The notes below the pieces were generated by a model. That model saw nothing but the letters and a program-made list of their open reading frames with translations. It did no database searches and had not been told where the DNA came from. A program made the position numbers and the translations under genes. A DNA stretch of 15,733 bases, taken from the NCBI GenBank assembly GCA_002498375.1, contig DAHC01000005.1:9315-25047 (forward strand), given 5' to 3'. This DNA is from Methanocorpusculum sp. UBA424. GTDB taxonomy: Archaea; Halobacteriota; Methanomicrobia; Methanomicrobiales; Methanocorpusculaceae. Shown in pieces: positions 1 to 6,188 of the stretch; within the stretch, counting starts at the first letter, position 1, and each line of letters starts with the position of its first letter.

Positions 1-212
1 GGCGGCGACAGGATTTGCCCGAACGGTCCCGATGAAGGGACGAGCAAGACAGCGAAGCTGGATTGCGAGAGTGAGGATAAGCAAATCCGATTTTTCTCGC
101 CCGTAGGGCGGATTCGCGCCGATTCGCGGTTGGCTTTCTCATGTATCCGCACCCAACAACTACTTTGAAACAAATATAGGCCTCAGAAAATAGGATACCC
201 CACCGCGGGCCG
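1..212 (+). repeat. Structured interspersed repeat, copy A (cut by window start)
   Basis: First of three clear copies of one repeat family (others at 11805-12037 and, inverted, at 15598-15733). The conserved core is 1-140. It folds on paper as a closing stem GGATTTGC (11-18) with GCAAATCC (81-88), enclosing hairpin GTCCC/GGGAC (26-30/37-41) and hairpin GCAA-GA-CAGC/GCTG-GA-TTGC (44-53/57-66, GAA loop). A third hairpin CGCCC/GGGCG (98-102/106-110) follows. The 3' part has the motif ATTCGCGGTTGG, then about 55 nt further on a weaker shared block around 188-212 (also seen in copy C at 12012-12037). No convincing protein is encoded. It could be a mobile repeat of the REP/MITE kind or a structured RNA; the sequence alone does not decide. 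Confidence 0.8.
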
Positions 213-320
213 ATTCGCAAGTCTGTCGACTTGCTCAGCTAAGGAACCTAAAGGTTCCCGCCTCCACGCCGAAGTCGCGGCCCCGCACCCCAAATCAAAA
301 AAGAGAGATTTAGAACAATA
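213..320. other. Intergenic DNA, no gene seen
   Basis: Spacer between repeat copy A and the 321-344 hairpin. It holds a short AT-rich tract around 291-316 (CCCCAAATCAAAAA...) that recurs next to repeat copy C at 11760-11776, so it may belong to the same repeat neighbourhood. The minus-strand open frame crossing here (248-508) runs through repeat and hairpin DNA and has no gene-like composition; it is not called. Confidence 0.4.
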
Positions 321-344
321 GAAAAACCCGCACGCGGGTTTTTC
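321..344. terminator. Perfect 10-bp hairpin with A/T flanks, terminator-like in both directions
   Basis: GAAAAACCCG (321-330), loop CACG, then CGGGTTTTTC (335-344): a perfect palindrome ending in a T run on either strand. This is the shape of an intrinsic, bidirectional terminator. It lies about 210 nt beyond the end of ABCE1, so it may instead belong to the repeat cluster at the left edge of the window. Confidence 0.45.
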
Positions 345-348
345 CCCA

Positions 349-464
349 GCATTTTTCCAGTGAGGGGACGATTCCTGCGTAGGCGATAAGCCGGAGCAGA
401 GTCCCCGAACGCAAGGAAAATGCGATTCGCGTTAATTCGCGGAGATTCGCGGTGGGCTTTCTCT
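349..464 (+). repeat. Second structured element related to the repeat family (copy B)
   Basis: This element ends in the same kind of tail as copy A (repeated ATTCGCG units, then GGGCTTTCTC) but carries a different folded 5' part. Nested stems are visible: GCATTTTTCC (349-358) with GGAAAATGC (415-423, one bulge); GGGGAC (364-369) with GTCCCC (401-406); CTGC (375-378) with GCAG (396-399); GGC (382-384) with GCC (390-392) closed by a GATAA loop. It is probably a divergent or composite family member. It lies between the ABCE1 3' end and copy A. Confidence 0.5.
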
Positions 465-523
465 TGTGTCAAAAGGAATCCCGTACACCAAATCGCAGTA
501 CATCTCATAAAAGTTCTATTCTG

Positions 524-549
524 AAAAATAAAATGGAAAAAAAATCCGG
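524..549 (-). terminator. T-tract terminator of the ABCE1 operon
   Basis: On the minus strand, directly after the ABCE1 stop codon, come an 8-nt T run (complement of 537-544) and a second T-rich run (complement of 524-533). Archaeal RNA polymerase commonly terminates on such T tracts without a hairpin. Confidence 0.5.
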
Positions 550-553
550 GAGA

Positions 554-2356
554 TTACTCCTCCGTGCTTCCTTCCGCCGCCAGAGCCGACTCAGCCGCAT
601 TATAATAATAATACTCCCCTGCCGCCTTCTGCTCCCGGTCCAGATACGAACCCGGATTATTGATCCGCGGCCGGCCCGTCTTATCTCTCCTGAACGTGAT
701 CCCCAGATTCGAAAGGAACATATTCATACCGTCCTTCATCTCGAACGGACCGCGGGCAGTACCTTCCTTACCCGGCACCCCGTCGAACACCAGCAGCCTC
801 TCACTGATCATATCGATCGTATACATATCGTGATCGATCACCATGATCCCGGCCCCCTTATCCTCCGCCGCACGCTTGATCACCTTCGTCGTCACAAGCC
901 GCTGCTCCACATCCAGATGCGCCGAAGGCTCATCCAGAATATACAGATCCGCCTCACGCGAAAGACACAGAGCGATCGCCACCCGCTGAAGCTCTCCGCC
1001 CGACAGATTCTTCACCTCCGACTGCAGAATCGGCATAAGACCAAGAGGCTCCAGGATCTCGTGCTGGTAATACGACGAATCGAACCGGCGGGTCGCCGAC
1101 CTGAGCGTGAACTCGACCGAATCCGATGAATCCGCCGTCACATACTGCGGCTTATACGAAACACGCACCGTATCGAACTTCTTCCCGCCGTCCGGCGTCT
1201 CAACACCGGCAAGCAGCTTTGCAAACGTCGACTTGCCGATACCGTTCGCCCCGACGATACCAAGCACCTCTCCTCTGCGAACCTCGCCCCCTTCCACCGT
1301 CAGCTTGAAACCCGGAAACGACTTCGTCATCTTCGGGATCGTCATCAGCGTCTCGCGGTCCACATCGCTCTCATGACTCCGCGTCTCGAAAAGCACCGGA
1401 TAATCGCGGATACGGACATTCTCCTCCGCAACATAACCTTCGAGATACTGATTCACCCCGATGCGGACCCCTTTCGGCCGGGAAATGATACCGAATGCCG
1501 ACGGCTTACCGTACCCGATATGGACCGTCTCCGCCACCATATCGAGGATAGCGATATCATGCTCGACCAGGATCACCGGATGCTCCGCTGCGAGCTCTCT
1601 GATCAGGCGTGCCGCGATCATCCTCTGATAGATATCCAAAAAGGGCGTCACCTCATCGAGGAAGTAGAAGTTTGCCTCCTTCGAAAGAGCGACCGTCAAA
1701 GCGACCCGCTGCAGCTCTCCGCCCGAAAGATACGACAGATCCTTATCGAGGATCGTATCGAGGCCCAGCTCTTTCGTGTAGTAGGCGAGCTTTTTCCTCT
1801 CGTCGTTCTGCTCCAGAAGGGTGCGGACCGTTCCCTTGAACGCTTTTGGGATAAAGTCGATATACTGCGGCTTGATCGACGCCTTGATCGTCTTTGCCGC
1901 GACCTGTTTCAGATAATCCAGAAGCTCCGTTCCCGCATAATGCTTCAGGATCTCCGCCCACTCCACCTCGTGATCGAAGATACCGAGATTCGGCCGAAGC
2001 TGGCCGGAAAGGATCTTCACCGCCGTGGATTTTCCGATACCGTTCGGGCCAAGCAAACCGGTGACTTTGCCCGTGACCGGCTGGGGAAGCCCGTAGAGAA
2101 CGAACGCGTTCGGCCCGTAGCGGGTCACCGGCGTATCCAGCTCTTCAGGGAGCTGGATGATATCGAGAGCCTCGAACGGGCATTTCTTCACGCAGATACC
2201 GCAGCCCACGCACAGCTCTTCGGAGATCTCGGCTCTGCCGCTCTCTCCGATCTGAATAGTCTCATCACCGGTACGGACCCGGGGGCAGTACGCGATGCAC
2301 TCTTTGCCGCATTTTTTGGCATGGCATCGGTCTTTATGAACGATGGCGAGTCTCAT
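554..2356 (-). CDS. abce1: ABCE1/Rli1 ribosome-recycling ATPase
   Basis: ABCE1 splits ribosomes after termination or Pelota-mediated rescue and acts in the cytosol. At 600 aa it matches the family's usual length. It begins with two 4Fe-4S sites: C11, C16, C20, C24 (CX4CX3CX3CP) and C49, C52, C55, C59. Nucleotide-binding domain 1 has Walker A GPNGIGKST (103-111), signature LSGGE (210-214), Walker B D234-E235 and H266. Domain 2 has Walker A GANGIGKST (369-377), LSGGE (451-455) and LDEPS with D475-E476. The hinge motif RIGVNQYLEGY lies at 298-308. All catalytic residues are present, so both sites should be active. NBD1 reads DEVTP instead of the eukaryotic DEPSS. The ATG touches the stop codon of the upstream ferredoxin/EMC6-like gene, implying one mRNA and coupled translation. 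The C-terminus ends in a Y- and E-rich tail. Identification is very secure. Confidence 0.97.
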   Translation of the reverse strand: MRLAIVHKDRCHAKKCGKECIAYCPRVRTGDETIQIGESGRAEISEELCVGCGICVKKCPFEALDIIQLPEELDTPVTRYGPNAFVLYGLPQPVTGKVTGLLGPNGIGKSTAVKILSGQLRPNLGIFDHEVEWAEILKHYAGTELLDYLKQVAAKTIKASIKPQYIDFIPKAFKGTVRTLLEQNDERKKLAYYTKELGLDTILDKDLSYLSGGELQRVALTVALSKEANFYFLDEVTPFLDIYQRMIAARLIRELAAEHPVILVEHDIAILDMVAETVHIGYGKPSAFGIISRPKGVRIGVNQYLEGYVAEENVRIRDYPVLFETRSHESDVDRETLMTIPKMTKSFPGFKLTVEGGEVRRGEVLGIVGANGIGKSTFAKLLAGVETPDGGKKFDTVRVSYKPQYVTADSSDSVEFTLRSATRRFDSSYYQHEILEPLGLMPILQSEVKNLSGGELQRVAIALCLSREADLYILDEPSAHLDVEQRLVTTKVIKRAAEDKGAGIMVIDHDMYTIDMISERLLVFDGVPGKEGTARGPFEMKDGMNMFLSNLGITFRRDKTGRPRINNPGSYLDREQKAAGEYYYYNAAESALAAEGSTEE

Positions 2357-3037
2357 TTATGCGGAGAGGAGGGAGGTCGAAAGCATGAGTGTCCAGGAGA
2401 GATACCAGGTCGCAAAGGTCAGGAATGCCTGATAAAACCAGTCCTTCTTGCCGAGTTTGGATGTGTCGATCCTGATGATCATGAAAAGGGATTTCTGGAT
2501 CACGATCGCCACAAGTAAAACCAGAATGCCGACGATCGGATTTGCCTGCACGCCTGCAAGACCTGCCTCGATCATCGCGTCATTGACCGGGTTCGGTGTG
2601 CCTGCAAGATAGTAGGAGACGATACCCGCCGCCATACCTAGACCGCAGGCGATCGCCGTACGAACGATCCGCTCAGAGTGCTGGGCTTTTTTCCGGGTGA
2701 CCTTCTCTTCGGCTGTCTCCTTCTTCTTTGGCGGAGCGCTCTGTTTGCTGACCTCTTCGGGCGCAGCTTCGGTCTTTGCCTCGATCTCCTCGATCTTCTC
2801 ATCGATCTCGGCGTCGAGCGGTTTTCTGTCCGGCCGGGTCACCATCTCGATAGCCTTCTCGGGGCAGATCTTCACGCACTTCCCGCAGCCGGTGCACAGC
2901 TCTTCAACGACCGTTGCTTTCTTATTGCGTCCGATGAAAATAACCGGCTGATTTTTGCGTGACGCCGGGCAAAACTTCACGCAGCGGTTGCACATCGCCG
3001 TGTTGCATTTCTCTTTTTTAATATAGGCTACCTGCAT
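2357..3037 (-). CDS. ABCE1-type 2x[4Fe-4S] domain fused to an EMC6-like membrane domain
   Basis: A 226-aa, two-part protein. Residues 1-66 are a ferredoxin-like domain that aligns by eye with the N-terminus of the adjacent ABCE1: C11, C16, C19, C23 then C48, C51, C54, C58, with the shared EELCxGCGxCVKxCP block. Residues 67-122 are a charged, Glu/Lys-rich linker likely to be coiled or disordered. Residues 124-226 hold three hydrophobic segments (about 126-146, 167-190, 202-225). Their layout, including the basic loop TSKLGKKDW before the last helix and the aromatic FATWYLSWT, resembles EMC6/Rab5ip proteins, whose eukaryotic members belong to the ER membrane insertase EMC. The EMC6 assignment is inferred from layout and short motifs. 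The gene heads the ABCE1 operon (TAAATG junction), suggesting a joint role at membrane-bound ribosomes. A membrane-bound electron carrier is the alternative. Confidence 0.75.
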   Translation of the reverse strand: MQVAYIKKEKCNTAMCNRCVKFCPASRKNQPVIFIGRNKKATVVEELCTGCGKCVKICPEKAIEMVTRPDRKPLDAEIDEKIEEIEAKTEAAPEEVSKQSAPPKKKETAEEKVTRKKAQHSERIVRTAIACGLGMAAGIVSYYLAGTPNPVNDAMIEAGLAGVQANPIVGILVLLVAIVIQKSLFMIIRIDTSKLGKKDWFYQAFLTFATWYLSWTLMLSTSLLSA

Positions 3038-3236
3038 ATGGATATCTCCGCGATTTTTCAGTCTGATTATATTAGTACTCAGGTCTTATCTATGTTATCT
3101 GTTCTGCCCCGCAAAACACGGCGCGCCGCCGTCACTGCCGGGAGGGGTCTGCAGGATCGGCCGTTGAAAGCGGCACGCTGCAAAGAAAAAGCAGGGTCCG
3201 TTTATAGTTCTGCACGTCGTATCTAGTTAGTATAGA
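3038..3236. promoter_or_regulatory. Divergent promoter region for fer-EMC6/ABCE1 and rqcH/pelA
   Basis: A 199-bp region lies between the two divergent operons. For the plus-strand operon, TTTATAGT (3201-3208) is a TATA-like box about 33 nt before the rqcH ATG, giving an almost leaderless mRNA. For the minus-strand operon, the complement of 3064-3073 reads as a TATA-like AT block about 32 nt before the ATG, and a GGAG lies 8-9 nt before that ATG. A GC-rich middle section (3117-3180) contains a short hairpin GCCGTT/AGCGGC with a GAA loop. The 62-codon open frame here (3038-3226) overlaps both promoters and is not called as a gene. Confidence 0.55.
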
Positions 3237-5162
3237 ATGGCGACGATATCAGGGATGAGCGGAGCGGACGTAAAAGCGATGACAGCGGAGCTTGCCGCGC
3301 TTTTACCGCTCTGGATCGGGAAAATATATCAGTATGACAATACCTCGTTCGGGTTCCGCTTAAACGGCGAGGAGAAGGCACGTCATCTTCTGTATGTGGT
3401 GAGGGGCGTTCGGGCGCATCTCGTCTCCGAACTGCCGCCGGCGCCGAAAAACCCGTCCGGGTTCTCGATGTATCTTCGGAAATACATCGAGGGGGGCAAG
3501 GTCCTCAATATCGAGCAGAAGGCGATCGAGCGGGTCATCATCATCACGATCGGCAAAGGGCCGTCCGAGTACAAACTGATCATCGAACTCTTCGACGAGG
3601 GAAATCTTATTCTCACGGACGAAAAGTACACGATCATCAATGCCCTCGCCCAGAGAAGATTCAAGGAGCGGGAGATCGTCGGCGGCGCAGAGTATTCGGT
3701 CACTGCCGTCTGGCCCGAGAGGCTGACGTTCGAGGAGTTCAAAGAGAAGATCACCGCCGAAGAGAACGATATCGTGCGGGCCCTCGCAACAAAACTCCAG
3801 CTCGGCGGCATCCCCTCTGAAGAGATCTGTCAGCTGTCCGGCGTCTCGAAGTCGATGCCCTGTAAATTCGCGACCGATGCCCAGCTTCGCCCGGTCCACG
3901 AAGCGATGAAAAGCTGGCTCGCCCGGCTGACCGAAGGACGCGATCCGGTTATCGACGCGAAAGGAGCGTTCCCGATCCCTTCACTCGTCCGCGAGCCGAA
4001 AGAGCACTTCGCCACCTTCTCGCAGGCGCTCGAAGCGTTCTATCCAAAACCCGTTGCCGAGAAGGTCATCGAGCAGAAGATCAAACTCTCCAAAGAGGAG
4101 CGGATCCGAAAACAGCAGGAAACAGCGGTCGTCAACTTCGACAAAAAGATCGCCGAGGCAACGGAGATCTCGGAGATCATCTACTCGCATTACGGCGAGG
4201 TGCAGGAGACGATCGACGTTCTTGCGGCCGCAAGCCAGAAGCTTTCCTGGCAGGATATCGCGGCCGTGATCAAAAAGAGCGACCTTCCCGCCGCAAAACG
4301 GATCATCTCGGTGGATCCGAAGAATGCGTCGGTCGTTATCGACCTTCAGGAAAAGCACAAGGTCACGATCTTCGTGCACGAGAGTCTGGAAGCTAACGTC
4401 GGCAGATACTTCGCCGTCGTGAAGAAGTTCCGGGCGAAAAAGGCCGGAGCGCTTCGTGCGATGGAGGCCGGCATCATCCACCCGGAGAAGAAAAAGGCGG
4501 CCGGACCCGGCCGACTCAAGCCGAAATGGTATCACCGCTTCCGGTGGATGGAGACATCCGACGGCGTCTTGGTGATCGGCGGCCGAAACGCCGACCAGAA
4601 CGAGGAGCTCGTCAAGAAGTATATGGAAGGCAAAGACACCTTCCTCCACGCCGACGTGTTCGGTGCGTCCGCGGTGATCGTGAAAGGCTCAACAGAACGC
4701 ATGGATCAGGCAACGCAGTTTGCCGCGTCCTACTCGCGGGCCTGGGCCGGGGGCGGGGCATCCGTCGATGTGATCGCGGCTGCCCCAAGTCAGGTGAGCA
4801 AAACGCCCGAGTCGGGAGAGTATGTGGCTCACGGTTCGTTCATTATCCGGGGCGAGCGTAAGATCTACAAAGACGTCCCGCTCGAGATCGCGATCGGGGT
4901 CAGGACCGAACCTGTCCTTGCCGTCATCGGCGGAACGCCTTCCGCGATCGAGCCGCTGACCTCCCACTCGGTCCGTCTGGTTCCCGGAACCTTCGAAGGA
5001 AACGACGTTGCTAAGAAGGTGCTTCGAAAACTCAAAGAGGCGGTGCCTGAAAGCGAGCAGAAAGCACTCAAGGCGATCCTCAATACCGAAGGAGTGGCCG
5101 CGTTCGTGCCGCCGGGCGGATCCGATCTCAAGGAGCCGGCCCAGGGAGCTGACCGCGAATGA
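3237..5162 (+). CDS. rqcH: RqcH/NEMF/Rqc2-family ribosome quality-control protein
   Basis: Binds large ribosomal subunits still blocked by peptidyl-tRNA; bacterial and eukaryotic members recruit tRNA to add C-terminal tails to the stalled chain. The 641 aa show the family order: NFACT-N (about 1-165, with NPSGFSMYLRKYIEGG at 72-87), a helix-hairpin-helix-like part (about 180-235), coiled coil (about 275-410), NFACT-R/DUF814 (about 431-555; WYHRFRW, VIGGRNADQNE, THADVFGAS-like FLHADVFGAS at 469-478) and a C-terminal part ending near 640. The Asp-Arg pair used by bacterial RqcH and yeast Rqc2 in NFACT-N appears here as E98-R99. The ATG at 3237 is the first in frame after the TATA-like box. The stop overlaps the Pelota start (ATGA), so the two are co-translated. 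Tail synthesis by this archaeal member is inferred, not shown. Confidence 0.93.
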   Translation: MATISGMSGADVKAMTAELAALLPLWIGKIYQYDNTSFGFRLNGEEKARHLLYVVRGVRAHLVSELPPAPKNPSGFSMYLRKYIEGGKVLNIEQKAIERVIIITIGKGPSEYKLIIELFDEGNLILTDEKYTIINALAQRRFKEREIVGGAEYSVTAVWPERLTFEEFKEKITAEENDIVRALATKLQLGGIPSEEICQLSGVSKSMPCKFATDAQLRPVHEAMKSWLARLTEGRDPVIDAKGAFPIPSLVREPKEHFATFSQALEAFYPKPVAEKVIEQKIKLSKEERIRKQQETAVVNFDKKIAEATEISEIIYSHYGEVQETIDVLAAASQKLSWQDIAAVIKKSDLPAAKRIISVDPKNASVVIDLQEKHKVTIFVHESLEANVGRYFAVVKKFRAKKAGALRAMEAGIIHPEKKKAAGPGRLKPKWYHRFRWMETSDGVLVIGGRNADQNEELVKKYMEGKDTFLHADVFGASAVIVKGSTERMDQATQFAASYSRAWAGGGASVDVIAAAPSQVSKTPESGEYVAHGSFIIRGERKIYKDVPLEIAIGVRTEPVLAVIGGTPSAIEPLTSHSVRLVPGTFEGNDVAKKVLRKLKEAVPESEQKALKAILNTEGVAAFVPPGGSDLKEPAQGADRE

Positions 5163-6187
5163 AGGCGGAGATGCCCGAACCGCTGAAAAAAGACGGATTC
5201 GGCGAGTATAAACTCACGCCCGAATCGATCGACGATCTCTGGCATCTTTCGCATCTGATCACTCCGGGAAATACGGTCTACGCAGTCACGCTGAGAACAG
5301 TGGACGGCCCGACCGACAAACTCCGTTCCGAAAAGCTCGAGAAGCGGCCGGTAAAGATCGGCGTGAAGTGCGAGAAGGCGGAGTTCGTCCCGGAATCCTC
5401 CCGGCTCCGGGTGTTTGGAATCATCAGCTACGGACCGGACATGGGCCAGCATCACACGCTCAATATCGAAGCAGGCTATGAAATAAGCGTGGTCCGGCAG
5501 TGGCGGCAGATCGATCTTGCCCGTCTGGAACGGGCTGTCTCCTCCTCGGTCCACGGTGCGGTCCACATCGCGGCGATCGAGGACGGAGAGGCGGAACTCT
5601 ACCGGGTCAGGCAGTACGGACCCGAGCGGATCACCACCCTCACGGTCGGCAGCGGAAAAACCGCCGAGCTGGACTCAAGGCAGGCCCTGTTTACCGAACT
5701 TCTGTCGTTTCTCGAAAAAGTCACCGGCTCGATCGTAATTGCCGGTCCCGGATTCGTGAAAGAAGACTTCGTCAAGTTCGCAAAAACCAAAGCTCCGGAG
5801 ATCGCCGAACGAATGCTCATCGCGGACACCAGGCGATGCGGCTACGGGGCGGTCCAGGAGGCAATCGGAAACGGCGTGCTTACCCGCGTGGCAGAGGATC
5901 TCCAGCTCGCAAAAGAGGTCTCGTTCATGGACGAGGTGTTTCTCCGGATCGGGCAGAACGGCGCCGTTGCCTACGGGAAAAGCGAGGTGCGCCAGGCGAT
6001 CGATTACGGAGCAGCCGAGACGATCCTTGTGGCCGACTCGTTTGTAAAAGACGGCGGCATCGAAAAAATGATCGAAGGGGCAGAGCGGCTCGGCGCGAAC
6101 GTCGTCGTCCTCTCGACCGAGTTCGAACCGGGGACCCGGCTCGTCGGTCTCGGCGGGATCGCCGCTCTGCTTCGTTACCGGATCTGA
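5159..6187 (+). CDS. pelA: Pelota (aPelota/Dom34) ribosome rescue factor
   Basis: Pelota enters the empty A site of stalled ribosomes and, with a GTPase partner and ABCE1, triggers subunit splitting. The 342 aa have the family's three domains: an Sm-like N-terminal domain (about 1-130, ending GYEISVVRQW), a central eRF1-like domain 2 (about 131-255, with VHIAAIEDGEAELYRV and the conserved IAGPGF at 194-199) and domain 3 (about 256-342, ending with the diagnostic GLGGIAALLRYRI). The eRF1 GGQ loop is absent, as expected for Pelota, which does not hydrolyse peptidyl-tRNA. The start overlaps the rqcH stop by 4 nt. The stop lies one base from the stop of convergent cdc48. The GTPase partner is not in the window; in archaea aEF1A serves this role. 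Confidence 0.96.
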   Translation: MKAEMPEPLKKDGFGEYKLTPESIDDLWHLSHLITPGNTVYAVTLRTVDGPTDKLRSEKLEKRPVKIGVKCEKAEFVPESSRLRVFGIISYGPDMGQHHTLNIEAGYEISVVRQWRQIDLARLERAVSSSVHGAVHIAAIEDGEAELYRVRQYGPERITTLTVGSGKTAELDSRQALFTELLSFLEKVTGSIVIAGPGFVKEDFVKFAKTKAPEIAERMLIADTRRCGYGAVQEAIGNGVLTRVAEDLQLAKEVSFMDEVFLRIGQNGAVAYGKSEVRQAIDYGAAETILVADSFVKDGGIEKMIEGAERLGANVVVLSTEFEPGTRLVGLGGIAALLRYRI

Positions 6188-6188
6188 A

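Noticed and set aside
1..464. Clustered repeats at the left edge as a CRISPR array
   Set aside because: The repeats are long, few, folded and unevenly spaced, with no regular spacers and no cas genes in the window.
248..508. 86-codon open frame on the minus strand
   Set aside because: It runs through the 24-nt palindrome and repeat copy B; the amino-acid pattern comes from repeat DNA, and there is no promoter or family-like motif.
1637..1657. DEVTP in place of DEPSS at NBD1 of ABCE1 as a possible loss of function
   Set aside because: The catalytic Asp-Glu, Walker A, signature and His are intact, and I believe similar variants occur in archaeal ABCE1s, so it is probably a lineage trait.
3117..3180. 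GC-rich stretch in the divergent spacer as a riboswitch or RNA gene
   Set aside because: Only one short 6-bp hairpin is evident, and the near-leaderless starts leave no long 5' leader to carry a switch.
3038..3226. 62-codon open frame between the divergent operons
   Set aside because: It covers both promoter regions, and its composition and position are better explained as spacer DNA.
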